DNA from: Argyresthia goedartella
Lineage: Eukaryota > Arthropoda > Insecta > Lepidoptera > Argyresthiidae
Length of the DNA: 64,000 nt
Direction: 5' to 3'
Assembly (NCBI GenBank): GCA_949825045.1
Contig: OX463807.1
Coordinates: 37,220,749 to 37,284,748, forward strand
The position numbers and the translations under genes were made by a program. Under the pieces are notes generated by a model. It was not told where the DNA came from. It ran no database searches and was given only the letters and a program-made list of their open reading frames with translations. This document shows, one piece after another, positions 1 through 12,500 of the stretch (positions are counted from its first letter, which is position 1; the number at the start of each line of letters is the position of its first letter).

Positions 1-780
1 ATTATTTTATATTTGTGGTATTGGTTGATCAGTTGTGATTCTTAGCGCGCCAATAGATGTTCAGTATATTGACGTGCGGATCCACGGGTTGTATCATAGT
101 TTTGTGTTTCCGCGCGATGACGGTTGTAAGGAATGGCGCCGGAGCCGACAGCGCGCCAATGGGTGTTGATTTATTGACTTCCGGATGAAACACCATAATT
201 ATGTCTGGGCGCACTGACAGTTGTAAAATGGCGCCACAGCTGTTAGCGCGCTAAATGGAAACAAGCTTCTAACATCCGGAATGAAGGATTAGCGCGTTAA
301 CTGTGGAGTGACGGTAGAGAGTATTGAGACGGGGCCGTGAGTAAAAGTGTAGTGAATCATATTTGAAGTATAAGTGCGGTATAATAATATAAATATAATT
401 CTTTAAATAAAAATATTTATTGCCCATTAGGAACAAATATTACATGTCTATTTTAAATTATTAAGGGAAGTCATAAAACTCATGCAGGCTCTAAAATGTA
501 TTTCCTCTTAAGAATTTACATAAATAATCCTTAAACATTTAAAAGTTTTCTCTGTCTATTATAATAGGTGGCCGGTGATTATGAATATTAACGCACATGT
601 TGTAGGGCCTGATGCTACTAATGCTAGATTAGAATCTGTTACAGCTAACCTTGGACGCGGTCTGAGGTTTACAGGACGTTCTTGAATTGGGAACATATGT
701 TGGTTATTTCTAATAAACAATTCTCATTCCAAAATATAAATATAGAAATTAAAGTACAATTTTATAGGTTTTAAAATATG
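1..780. other. Non-genic stretch with diverged ~100-bp tandem repeat
   Basis: No gene is visible. Bases about 30-320 hold an imperfect tandem repeat of roughly 95-105 bp: the words GCGCGCCAATAGATGTT (near 46), GCGCGCCAATGGGTGTT (near 150) and GCGCGCTAAATGG (near 245) recur, with GACGGTTGTAAGGAATGGCGCC and GACAGTTGTAAAATGGCGCC between them. The rest is AT-rich and unrecognised. Confidence 0.4.
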
Positions 781-939
781 GTCGACAACTGGTCATTCAG
801 TCTGTATGAAACCATATTGTTCTATAATTCTTTTGTAGGATAAATATTTTTCCTGTGTCGACACCATTGCCCCACATGGTCTCTTGATAGATTTTTTTAA
901 GTCATATAGAGCATAAGTAAAACTGGACAATCTAGAGCT

Positions 940-1060
940 CATATTTATAAACACCCAAGACCCCAGGGTTTCTTTTTTTTTATCCCCAGCCGGGGATCGA
1001 ACCCGGGACCTCTCGCATGATAGGCAGAGCCACAACCAGAGCGCCGCAGAGGTCGTCATA
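940..1060 (-). repeat. tRNA-headed SINE (family B), head copy
   Basis: Read on the - strand, a tRNA-like head contains a box-B-like GGTTCGATCCC at about 990-1005 and a GCGCTCTGGTTGTGGCTC stretch resembling box A, followed by an A-rich run. The same head recurs near 45900 and 57650. It is tRNA-derived but does not fold as a plausible functional tRNA, so I call it a SINE. Confidence 0.55.
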
Positions 1061-2685
1061 GAATTGATAGTTTTATGAAATGACCAACCATGGTTGAATT
1101 TTAATTGTCATTGAACGATGAAATCTTTTAGGGCAGAACACAGCGGTAACTTAGATGACGACTTCAGGAGGCCAGCGCAACGAAGCCTCCAAATATAGTC
1201 TTCGTGTTGTCGTCATAATTTCATAAAAATATTTATATCGATTTGCATGCAAACATTTCAGACCAATCAGAAATCGGGAAGTAAGTCAATATTGACCCGA
1301 CATGCTTGACCCGAACATACATAAATGCATACATACACACACATTGCAAGTTAAATAAAAACTTTTGTAGTTGGTTTTCGGCAACAAAATTGATATAAGT
1401 TTTAACGCAAATATGTTGAATATTCTCTACATTTAGTGTCCCATGTGGTTTCCCAGAACCATAGTGGTTACTATAGGTTATTTTCTGTCTGTTGTGTTTT
1501 TTAGGTCACCACTTTATAAAACAAGTTGGAGCTGAAACGAAGCGGAGCGGAGCGGGAAGACTCCATGTAGTATAAAAAAGGGTGTAATATTTTGATGAAC
1601 TTTGAGATGGGATGAAAATGTATTTTTTATGTAACTTTTTACTCAATTTGGTAAACAGTTAAACATAAGCCGTTCTGTGCAGGAAGCAGGAATAATAACG
1701 CGTCGAAAAAGTATTTGGATTGAACTAACAGTGACCATTATGTACATAAGGTACATATTATCGGAACTTCAACACTTTTACACTCTGGTAATTATTCCTG
1801 CTTGAGCCACTGTTCTTTCTCCCTTAGTAAACTATGAAAGACTACTCAGCGCACAATTTTTATTGGTAAATTCAAATTTGGAACCGAGGAGAACCGGATG
1901 CGCAAATGCTCTTCGGATGACCGCCATTGTCACGACATTGTCATTGAGTCGACATTTTGTTAGAAGCAATTAGACCCAGGTTCCTCTGCTGGGCATTTCC
2001 TTTGGGACGTGTTGAGATCGAAATAAATCGTATTTGTACCACCCGTCTGAGGTTGAATTGGATTTGAGATTTGTTCACATCGTCGTCGGTGAGAAGTCGA
2101 GAAGGCGACGTCGGCGACACGTTCACTTGATATATTTTAATTCACCACATACCGTCTTCTAGAACTTTTTAAACAGACATCGGGAGGGAACATTATATGT
2201 ATACCTGGGTACTCAGAGTGATTTGTTATTTGATACAAATTTTGTGATGGGTTACAGTAGAGACAATTTCCAATAATTTAACCCTAGCCGAAAATTAATG
2301 GGTTTCGAGTCATTTACATTTTAACATTTTTTTAATTACGAAAAAGCTTAATTACTCTCGGTAACTTGTTGGCTGTATTTTCTACAACAAACATTGTCAA
2401 ACATCAATGATTCTATGGAATAGCACTAGTTTTTAATTTTCATGCAGCCCAACAAGTCACGTGTTGAAAAAACTTAAAGTTTATAATTTCATAACAGCTA
2501 TTTTGTTAGCAAATGTTTGGAACCAAGCGTACAATTTTTTTTTTAAAACATTGTTGTAGCCCAAATGTGTTATTTTTTTACACAAACTTTAAAACAAAAA
2601 AAGATATTGCAATAATTGTAGAAGAAACAAGATCAATGATCACTTTTTTATGTAAAATTCAAAATATTGATAGAATGTAGAAATA
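1061..2685. other. Non-genic stretch with a MITE-core-like segment
   Basis: No coding gene is visible. Bases about 1125-1210 resemble the core of the 376-bp MITE at 2686-3061 (a GGGCA..CTTAG..GAAGC segment ending in TAGTCTTCGTGTT), without its inverted ends. The remainder is AT-rich with no recognisable feature. Confidence 0.4.
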
Positions 2686-3061
2686 TCACCGTAAGATTGT
2701 CAATACCGTTAGTTGATAAACTAACGCGTTAGTTGGTCAACTATCGACAGATAGTAAACATAAGCGTACTGCTTACTATATGACGCGTCAGTTGATAAAC
2801 TAATTGTTAAAACCGATAAATAGTAAACTGGTTCAAACTTGAATTGCAAACGAAATACCAGGGCAAACACTGCTGTAGCTTAGGTGAAGACAAGAGGGGA
2901 CGATCGCAGCGAAGCCCCCGAATAGTCTTCGTGTTAGCTTGACATGTAAGAACAAAATAAACGTAAATTCTAAACCCTGTCAGTCTTGTTTACTATCTGT
3001 CGATAGTTGATCAACTAACGCGTTAGTTTATTAACTAACGGTTTTGACTATTTTACGGTGA
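2686..3061. mobile_element. Palindromic MITE, family A copy 1
   Basis: This is a 376-bp element with inverted ends of about 74 bp. The left end runs TCACCGTAAGATTGTCAA and the right end TTGACTATTTTACGGTGA. Both arms carry the self-complementary word ACTAACGCGTTAGT and the pair CTATCGACAGATAG / CTATCTGTCGATAG. The central core (TAGCTTAGGTGAAGAC..GAAGCCCCCGAATAGTCTTC) has no coding capacity. A second full copy, with the core inverted, lies at 44277-44648. It is a non-autonomous DNA transposon; the superfamily is unknown because no clear target duplication could be read. Confidence 0.75.
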
Positions 3062-3153
3062 CAGAAATAAGTAAATAGCATAGAAACAGAGACTATAATA
3101 TAGAAACAGCGAATATAAATTTAAACATGACATGAGGCAATAGTATATTTCAT

Positions 3154-3273
3154 TACAAGTGCGGAAAGGCTGTAATTGCAAAGAGTTCCGACAAATGCCT
3201 ACCCGAGCCGAGGCGCAGCCGAAGGCGAGGGTTGACAGTCAGAACAAGTTGCAATGACGGTTCCGCACGTGTA
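3154..3273. repeat. Short foldback element
   Basis: A 120-bp stretch has inverted ends: TACAAGTGCGGAA on the left and TTCCGCACGTGTA on the right (12 of 13 pair). Inside is a GC-rich CCGAGCCGAGGCGCAGCCGAAGG segment unlike the AT-rich flanks. It is probably a small MITE; no second copy was noticed. Confidence 0.45.
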
Positions 3274-3609
3274 CTGAACGACTATTTTTAATACAGCTGC
3301 GAAAAAATGAAGCAATTTAATAAAATAATAAAAACACAATAAACTCAACTTACTTAACATTTATTTCTTATAAAAGTTATAATTCACATATACATTGAAA
3401 TTGGTACAGTTTTTTATACTAACTGGGGAAGTTTTAGGTTGCATATTTACTGTTTGAAACAAACTATTATTTTTCGTATGATTGTTCATGTCTATTTGTC
3501 ATACAATGGCGTTTGCTAGTTGATGGAGTTGGATCTGATGAATTATCATTATCAACGAAGGTAGATAGACGAACGTTCTCTGCAACATGTGAAGGAGACG
3601 GACTGGACC

Positions 3610-4649
3610 TTAAATTAATGGATTATGTGATTTTTTCCCAGTTTCTAGTTTGTTGTTTAATGAATGACCAATATATCTTTCTGCAACTTTGTCCGATTTC
3701 CAACCTCCTAGTCGCTTTAAGGACGTCAAATTGGCTCCTGAATCTGCTAATAATGTAGTAGAGGTCCTCCTGAAGCTGTGCCCAGTATAATACTCAGCAT
3801 CCGGCAGACCAAGAAACATAGCTATTGCTTTTGGCATATTACCAAATTTATTTATCCCGATTGCTTGAGCTGTACACTTCCCTTTTTGGTAATTTTGAAA
3901 AATACGTCGGTTTTTCCTTTTTGGGACCGCTGATTCATATATTTTTGCACTATTCTAAGAAAATCTCCTTCAACAACAAAGCTTCTCGGTATCTTATTTT
4001 TTGTGTTCGGAATCTTGATTAGTAGCATTTCTCCATGGGCTTCAATATCTTTTAAAGTAATATTGGCTAACTCCTCTCTGCGGCAAGCTCCAACAACGCC
4101 AAAAATCAGAGCAACCTGCAAAAAAGGGATTTGATTAATATTTATTTAAATAATGTATTGACTGTATTTTGCGATTTCGTAAACTGATTACTAAAGAAAA
4201 ATATAAATGGTACTTATTAATAAATTACCTTTGTGGCTAAATAACGATCATCGGGAGCTTCGTTCAAAAACCTTCCCACTTCATTCGATGTTAATATTTT
4301 CGACTTTTTACTTGTAAAACCGTCTGATTGTCGTTTTAAGAAAGCATTTAATTTTGGGTATTCACTTATATCCACGTTGTTCCTTATTTTCAGCATACTT
4401 TTTATCATCGAAAACCTCGACCATAACGTAGAAGGTTTTAATTTTGCTGAGAGTTCGGAGAAGTATGCCAACATTACATTTTCTGAAAAACTATTTGCTT
4501 TTTTCTCTTCTCTCCACGCAATAAATTCGTCGTATGTAGATATGTAGCGACTTTTTGACTTTTCCGGTAAAATGTTCCGAAGCATTTTGTGCAATTATAC
4601 TGAGTTCCGGTGGTGTTAATTCAAAAAAACTAGGGTCGAAATTACTCAT
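3610..4649 (-). pseudogene. Crypton-like tyrosine recombinase, frameshifted
   Basis: A - strand gene for a tyrosine recombinase, the DNA-cutting and rejoining enzyme of Crypton-type transposons. It starts at the ATG at 4647-4649 (MSNFDPSFFELTPPEL). Recognisable catalytic parts are an Arg in ACRREELA, the H-x-x-R box in TGHSFRRTS, the WKS tryptophan, and the Tyr in VAERYIGHS. An intron with GT/AG borders interrupts it between about 4229 and 4121 (exons join as YLATK-VALIFGVVG). Two frameshifts break it: one near 4570-4600 and one near 3885, where shifting one base restores the frame into the H-x-x-R segment. Without them it would be about 300 residues. DIRS/Ngaro elements use the same enzyme, but no reverse transcriptase is nearby, so a Crypton is favoured. 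Confidence 0.75.
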
Positions 4650-5392
4650 TTTGTGCAACAAACAGCTAAACTCGCAAAGAAAATTTCTGTAAAATGGCGC
4701 CAACCGTAGAATATAAACAGAGTTTTTTTTTTCTTCACCCAATCTGGTAGGCAAAGGGAACTATGCCCATACAGCCAAGTCTTCAGTAGATTTTTTTTAT
4801 TGATATGAAATGAAAATGAAATTTAATGAGATGAAACCTAACCTAACTCATTCAATCATATGATTAAATCCGATATTGAAACAAATTAGTACCTAGCTTC
4901 TTTTTAGAAATATACGTATTTGCATGAATCATAAAAACTTCTTTGATTTTTTTTAGTAAAAACTTCATGGTTGGTTTTTCTTTTTAATAGACATTATTTT
5001 GACAGTTGGGAAAGAGAACGCACGAGTTCGGGAAAGGTAAAAAAAACACGAGTATGTAATAGCCCACATCCCGAACGCTATACGTCCCTGCAATACGCCA
5101 CTTTTTGAGCAACTGTATTAAAAAATAATTAACATATAACCACCTCACAGTAGCGGGGGCTATCTGCCCCCTAACATGCCGCTATCATGATCTCTGACTA
5201 TGAGCTGATGTCCGCTCGTAAAATCGGGTAAGCAGGCAAACTCCTCCCATATATATCATATACACATATATATCGCCCAAAAGGGCAAATTGCAGAAGGA
5301 AAGCTTTCAGCATATACGGAGGCCATGGGTCACAGTAAAATCAAATATAGATAACTGTAAACACAAAGGGGTTGTTTTTAGTCCGTATAGCA
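4650..5392. other. Non-genic stretch
   Basis: AT-rich sequence with short palindromic TATATA runs near 5250-5275. I see no gene and no repeat I can name. Confidence 0.4.
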
Positions 5393-5500
5393 CACGAGCT
5401 GATGCCCGCTCAATATGTGGGGACCCGGACATAGCAGGGAGGTCTGACTCCTGGGCATGGGTAATTCCAATCTTTTCCCCTCCAACAAAAAAAATATAAA
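5393..5500 (+). repeat. Dispersed repeat E, copy 1
   Basis: A segment starting CACGAGCTGATGCCCGCTC and ending in a CCTCCAACAAAAAAAA tail. It matches, in inverse orientation, 40583-40680 (CACGAGCTGAAGCCCGCTC on the - strand, same order of words, same A-rich tail). It is probably the 3' portion of a retroposon. Confidence 0.55.
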
Positions 5501-5599
5501 AATATAAATAATTATCTACAGAACTTGGCACCCGTTCACATTTCAATATGTTTTCGCAGATGAATTCGGCTTTAATTTTTACGGCTGTTTATGTTGTTT

Positions 5600-5880
5600 A
5601 TTAAGAGATCCGTGTTCTAATGGGTATCACGCTTGCTTCTCACACTGGAGATGCAGACTCGAATCCTTACCATGTACCAATGAGGTAATCGGACGTTCAG
5701 TGTTTCAGATGACCCGTTTAGCTGTAGGTCCCGGCTATCGCTACGTGGTAATGGTTGTAAAACCCCTCCATCAACCCGCACTGAGCCAGCGTGGTGGAGT
5801 ATGGCTTAATATTACTCGTATCCGAGTAAAGTCCTGTGCCCCTCGGTGAGGAAATTAAAGGGCTACATTTATTATTATCA
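5600..5880 (+). repeat. tRNA-headed SINE (family D)
   Basis: The head resembles a tRNA with box A (TAATGGGTATCACG) and box B (GACTCGAATCC) about 45 bases apart. It is followed by a body with CCCGCACTGAGCCAGCGTGGTGGAGTATGG and an AT-rich end of ATTATTATC type. This is the build of a Pol III retroposon. Only one copy was noticed here. Confidence 0.55.
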
Positions 5881-5949
5881 TATTATGTTGTTTCTGCGAT
5901 AAAATAAAGAACATTTGTTAAAGAAGTTATAATGATTATGTTTTGTAAT

Positions 5950-6018
5950 ATGCTCGTCATTATACGCGTGTGCGTAACTGTACCTCTGCCACCTCGTATG
6001 AGAAAAAGTGTGACGCCA
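5950..6018 (-). repeat. CGTCACGCC-type repeat, copy
   Basis: On the - strand the order is GGCGTCACACTTTTTCTCATACGAGGTGGCAGAGGTACAG. The same words recur near 19190, 29549, 37180, 38212, 43800, 55710, 56268, 57250 and 60370. This is a dispersed lepidopteran-style repeat with no coding content. Confidence 0.5.
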
Positions 6019-6523
6019 TTTTATTGTTGTTGTTATAGTTAAGAATAAATCCGATTAGAGATTAAGGCCCAATACCACGAAGGCGAGGCAACACAATTCT
6101 AGAATATTATTATTGTTGTTGTTATTTAGAGAATAGTGTTTACTAGCTTTGTCCTGTGAGAGATTCTGCCATGAATTACCACTTAAAGGGAAATTTCCTT
6201 TTTTCAAACTCAACCATAATCAGTCAGTTACTCATTAGGTTAGTTGATCATATTTAATTTATTTTTTATTTTTCACCATGTATGTGTTTGGCTTGTTTCG
6301 CAAATAGGCGATAAAATATTTGAGTTTATGTTTGGGTTTAGCCTTCATAGTACTGGGCCCAAGAGGTCATTGGTTTGACTCATACCGTATTTACATATAT
6401 GTTATCTATCACCGACTCACTTAATTTATATCAAGTAGATAAACGGTACGAGAACTTCATTCGTTGAAGTGATTCTATAACAAGAAAACGTCTCAAGCAG
6501 ATGCTGTCTGTTTTTTTAATAAA

Positions 6524-6569
6524 ATGAGTTATTTTAACGTTTTAATTTTGATGTCAATTGCCGTATCAG
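6524..6569 (+). CDS. WAP gene exon 1 (signal peptide)
   Basis: Starts at ATG 6524-6526, preceded by AATAAA, and encodes the hydrophobic signal peptide. It ends in phase 1 before the donor GTAAGT at 6570. A weak TATA-like TTATAT lies about 100 bases upstream. Confidence 0.8.
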
Positions 6570-9500
6570 GTAAGTGCTACCTAATAGCCAAATCTTCTGT
6601 CGTGTATATTGTAAGAATAAGTTACATTATGTTGTTAGAGACGATTCTCAAAGAATCCGGGAACAGAGTTCTCAGTCGATGAGCTAGCAACATGGCATTG
6701 GTATTTATGTAACGTACATCAAATATACATTCTCTAGCATTGGTCAGTCCATTAATAGCAGTTTTAATTTAAAGTCTATGCTAAAGTCGACCTTTTTGGA
6801 TAAGTGGCTCGCAAACGAACAATGAAATTAAGTAACATCTTTAATGTTTGTCGTTAAGTGGTTGTTTATTTTCTATCCTATTAAAACAATAGCGTTCTAT
6901 AAACAATAAACAAATGTCAGATGTGCTCTAGCTCCATAGGTATGACGTAATTAAGTGAGTATATAAAAGCCCGGCCCGCCGATATCATTTGCATACCAAG
7001 TAAATTATTTGCTTTAGAATCCATTCAAAGCAGAACTACCTCTCCTTCCTGAAATGGATTCATTAATTTCAGTTTATTTCGCAAAATTTATGATAATTTT
7101 TGAAGGATACTTTATAGATGGATCTTCAAAATCAGGGTTTTTAATAATGAATTAAAATATATTTTATCCTTAACCCATGAAAAGATGGACTGATGAGTTG
7201 GAACTATGAAAAAAGGTCTGGTGGTAGACCGCTTAGATCGGATAGTGTAGAAGAGGGAGGAAGACTCAGGCCTCTACCCAGCAGTGGAATATTATGGTAT
7301 CATAAAACGAAATAATTAACCTTAATTTCAAAATATTGGCTTATTTCGCTTGCAGTGTATACTCAAAAGACGACCTGCCCTCCGACCCTCCCTGTGGAGA
7401 TGTGTGACTCGAGATGTGGCCCTGAAGTGACTTGCGAGAATCATAAGGTAGGATAAGAGTTGAGAGAGAAGTGGTTTTTCGGTTACGTTGTGTTTTTCAA
7501 GTTCGATTTAACTACGGCTCCTAATAATAATACCTTACTAATCATAGAAGACTCCTTTTGCGTGACGTGGCGAGCCTTTTTGAGCAAACCATCAAAGGCG
7601 AGCTTATTTAATCCAGCAGACCTATTTACCGACCCGAATGGCCGAGTCGGCCCTGACCCTGCCTGTGCCAAGGGTCCTGGGTTCGAGTCCCGGTGGGGGC
7701 AAATATTTGTTTGATGAGAACGGATGATTGTACCCTAGTCATGGTTGTTTATCTATCTAAATATAATATTTATCTATATAAGTATGTGTATTGTTTTCTA
7801 GTACCTAAGATACAGGGAATCCTAGTTTGTGGCTAGATCAATGTGTGTAAATAGTGTCTAAGTTATTATTATTATTATATTATTTACTTTATATGTTTAC
7901 ATTCGAGGTGTGCTGTCCGACGGAGTGCGGGGGCGCCATGTGCGTCGACCCGGTGACCGAGAGACACTTCGTCAACCAAGGTGAGTAGAATAGAATAGAA
8001 TAGAATATAAATAAATTTATTCGGACTACAAAACACACACAACATTACAAAAAAAAATAAACAAAAGAACATAAACCGGTGAAACATACAATTAAAGGCA
8101 ATATTAACAACAACATATAAAAAAGAAGAGAATAAAAGCACGCACAAATTATAAGATATAATGAGTAAAATTTACATTTAAAACGCAAAATTAATTTTGC
8201 GGCTACATTGACGTCGTGCAGTGTGTGTCGAAGCAGCGAATAGGTTCCGAATCAGCATGTGTCACAGGGCCTACATGCAGGTCCTGCAACGCTGGTATTC
8301 TGTCGGCACCTTATCAAAAAGGGGATGATAATATAAGGGTGGGTGTTACCAAACTACTTTTTATTAAATCCGAAAACATAATCGATATAAAAATAAATAA
8401 AGTACAAGGAGTGTTTAGTAAATATGGGGGGAAGATAGTAATATGCATTAATAAACACTAAAGACAAAAATACAAAAATGGCAGAGAATAGAAGGGATAT
8501 TGAATAATGAATGCTAGCATGTAGCATGAAGTGTTCTGCTTTGACGATTTGTGTGATGAGTTGACTGACTACGGAGTGCGAGGAATCTATGGAATTTATG
8601 GATGAGGTCACTGTCATCAATCAGCCATATTCGCCCACGTTTACTTAGTATACGTATTTTTTGCCTCTTCCCTACATTGGACCACTCGGAAGAAACAAGG
8701 TGACGACACTCCTACAGGTCGATTATTTTTTTTTAACTGATATAAATATTACAATATTAATTATTATAAATAATATACAAAATTATTGACCGCTGTTAAT
8801 AATTTTGTGAGCGAAATCGAGTTTTGTGTTGAATCAGATGAACTCCATGCAGTCTTGTCATTTATCTGATGTTGGACATTGTGTTACCCACAAAATCATG
8901 GGCTTTCTTCTATTAACTCGAACGCGTCTTAGCCGAAGGCATTTGAGAATTATTGGAAGGCGTCCATTCAGAGAGGAGTTCTCTTTCAAATGGTAAACAC
9001 ATTTGTCACTTCGCTATTTTTTAATATCTGATATTTTTATCAGCTGATAAAATCATGTTCGCTAAATGCTTGTCGGAGATCCACGCTGTAAAAATAATTT
9101 AAACAAAATTTTCTTTAGACTTAGATGTCACATAAACTCGTTATTCCAAAATATTTGTGAAACCAATATTTTAGTCTAAAACAGTAACTGAATTAGGTTG
9201 CAGGGAGAAACAAAACGTCTCTCTTGAAAAGAGGTGAAAATAAACATGTCGCTTGACTTTCATCTCCGCGGGGTCGTGTTGTGAGTTTGTCACACAAGTA
9301 TATTTCAAGCTAGGCAACTGTCTACCTTTAGACCGCGGAGTCGAACCACGCTGCCGATGTGACGCATTTTTCCTTCATGAGGGAGTCTTTCCCAGCCTGC
9401 GGTTTTAACTTCGGTATAATTATCTGACACGGGCATTGAGGATCCTGTTGTTTTACCTGGCTATTGCAGACGGCTGCCACGTTCATCTACAAATCCCATT

Positions 9501-12500
9501 AAAGAGTTTTCAAAAGGATTAAGAGTTTGATGGTTATGGCAGGCGACTGGTAGCCTTCTTCGTTGAGAGGTCTGTCATTGTCCAAGGCGGCTTACCTGCG
9601 AGGCATCGGTCTGTCATGCGGCACTGAGAAAACAGGAGTTTATTCACAAATAAAATCACCATCCTACACCACACTCCTTACTCAAACTTTATTTATGGTA
9701 ACAATCATATTTTATGTTCCACTCCTCTAGTAGCCTTCAAAGACATGACCTAATCTGTTTTTTCTATAGAATAAATAGTGTCACACTGTACAAGCCAACC
9801 TTGTACAATGCGAACGCGGCATTTATCAGCACGTTCTAATTTCTATATAATTGTATTTTAACTATTAACATATTGCAGTTCTACTTATTCGCCGTAGCAC
9901 CTAAATCTAAGCCACAACAGACTATTTTTAGAGTGTATTTCATTATTATAAAAGTAAAGTGTTTTCAACTATACAAGGAGACTCTTTAACTTTCAACTGA
10001 CAACTTAGCTAACCCTGAGTTGTATGTAAGGCTGTGTGGATCCCACCAAAGATCATACATCTTTTTGGTCCTTCGAGCCGGATTGGTTCTTCAAAACTCT
10101 GTGATTGGAGTGTTGGTGTTGGGCAACTGTGACGGAAGCGGCAGCGAGCAGGAAGGCACACCGGAACGTGATTGTACGCACTGAGCACGGACCTGATCAC
10201 ATGAACCACCGACAGGCAGTGTATCCCAACCACTGTATCTATCAAGAATAAAATACTAACGGCATAGCAGCTCACGCAGAATAGAACTGTCCTCCACTGC
10301 AGGGAGTAATCAACTGAAGACAACAAGTCTTACGCAACAAACGCACTGACGCCGGCCGTAGCCGAGTGTATGAAGGCAAGAGCAGCCTCATCTTACTGAC
10401 ACCTGAACCCACAAATCTGGTGTATAAAGACAAGAAAAGTCTTATTCTACTTGTACAGCATCAATCTACAAGATCGGTGGAAATTGGTTTATGAACTGAA
10501 GAAACTACACATACAAGCACAAAAATGATCGGAAAAATCATCGAACTTCAGCTCATCTCCTTCGAAAGTATAAAATCGATATGTACCAACTTCAAGAAGG
10601 ATGGGGCAGATCGCAAAACTCTTGAGTACCTGGAAAAGCGCATCAGTGCTCTGGAGGTAAATTGGCTTGAGTTTAGCTCGAACCACAAGATACTGGCCCT
10701 AGCAGGAACAACGGACTACGACTACTTTAAGGAGGATGTGTATAACAAAACCAAAATAATGTACGAAGAAACTCTACAGATCATGGTTGACATGAAAAAA
10801 GGATTAGCCCCGACAGCCGGAGTTTCCCAGAAGGCTGTACTGGCTCCTGCGGTTCTGCGACTATCCACCGGATCACTAGCTACGCCAGGGACCTCAGGAG
10901 CAAATATGGAGGTTAACCAACAAGAACAGACCCACGTTAAGCCCGCTGATGTTGAAAAGGACAGGAAAACTGACTTACTGCGGCAACAAAGATTCAACTT
11001 CAACACACTGAAAAGAGTTGTTTCTAAGATTAATCTTCAAGATGTGAACGAAAAGTGGGAACTAGAAGACCATCTTAAGGTATTAACGTCTAAGTGGGAT
11101 GCTATCGATAAAATCCACTGGGAGATAGAATACCTGCTTCAAGGCTCCAACTCGGATTACGCCATTGAGTATAACGAATGGGAAGAAACTTACGATCGGT
11201 ACAAATCTGAGATCAATAAGAAGATGTGGGCCAACATGCACTATCAGAAAAGCACGCCGAAAATGGAGTTACCAGAGATTAACGGCGACTACATCAACTG
11301 GACATCCTTTAAAGACCTCTTTCTGGAAACTATACATATAAACACGCTACTTTCTAAGACGCAAAAAATGCAACATCTGAAATCAAAGGTCAAAGGAGAA
11401 GCCGAAAAGTTAATTCAACATTTGAACATAAGTGCCGACAATTATGATTCATGCTGGGATATCATCTGCCACCGTTACGACAATAAGCGGCTGCTGTTTA
11501 CATCTCACATTAATACACTTTTGAATCAACCTACCATCCAGAATCCTAACGCTCTCAAGATCAAGAAGCTACACGACACTACTATTGAATGCTTGAATGC
11601 GATAACGAACATCGGAATCTACATCTCGACCTGGGACCCACTCATAGTGCACCTGATAGTACAGAAGCTAGATCCTGAAACCTACAGCGATTACATGCAC
11701 AGCCTCTAGGATCCAAGAGAATTACCAGACGTAGAGGCATTTGTAAAATTCCTAGAGTCTTCTTTCATGGCTTTAGAGACTCTTAACCCTGCGAAATCTG
11801 GAACTCAAGGAAATTCACATACTCGAAAGGAAAATAATTTCGCTGATCAAAGGTCGACTAATTATAACAAGTCTGTGAAGTGGACAAAGACCTACCATAC
11901 GACGATTCGAAACTGTCCACTCTGCAAAAGCGAGCACGTGTTGATGAACTGCCCTACGTTTGCTGACATGAGTATTGAGGCACGGAATGCGGCAGTCAAG
12001 CAAACGCACGTATGCAAAAACTGCCTATTCAGTCATGAAGGTCGAAAGCGTGACTCAAATAAAACATGCAATATATGTAAAAGATTTCATCACGCGTCCC
12101 TGCATAATCCGGATATCAAGAGAAGGATAACCTGGAATCCTACTTCAACCCAGAAGAGCAATCACGTAAATGGAAAAAGAGAAGTGCTTCTGACCACAGT
12201 ACAACTAATGGCAAAGGATGTAACCGGGAATCATGTTGTATTGAGAGGATTGCTCGATCAAGGATCACAAGTTAACCTCATTACGGAGAACGCATCCCAG
12301 CTCTTAAAGATACCCAGGGAACGCTACAGCGCGGCGATTTCCGGGATCGGATCATCACCCGAGTCCAGTAAGGGACGTGTGAAAATTGAGTGCAAGTCTT
12401 TAAACCGAACCGACCGAACACATCGGTTGACAGGACCGACTGGAGCCACTTAAACAACATCAAGCTGGCTGATCCCAATTGCCATCAACCAGGCCGTATC

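Noticed and set aside
980..1058. Possible tRNA on the - strand
   Set aside because: Same reasoning: the head is repeated near 45900 and 57650 with a shared SINE body.
7640..7705. Possible tRNA gene at the SINE head
   Set aside because: Box A and box B are present, but the acceptor and anticodon arms do not pair and the unit recurs with a common non-tRNA body; it is a SINE head.
10009..10326. 105-codon open frame on the - strand
   Set aside because: Antisense to the Pao 5' LTR and leader; no domain features.
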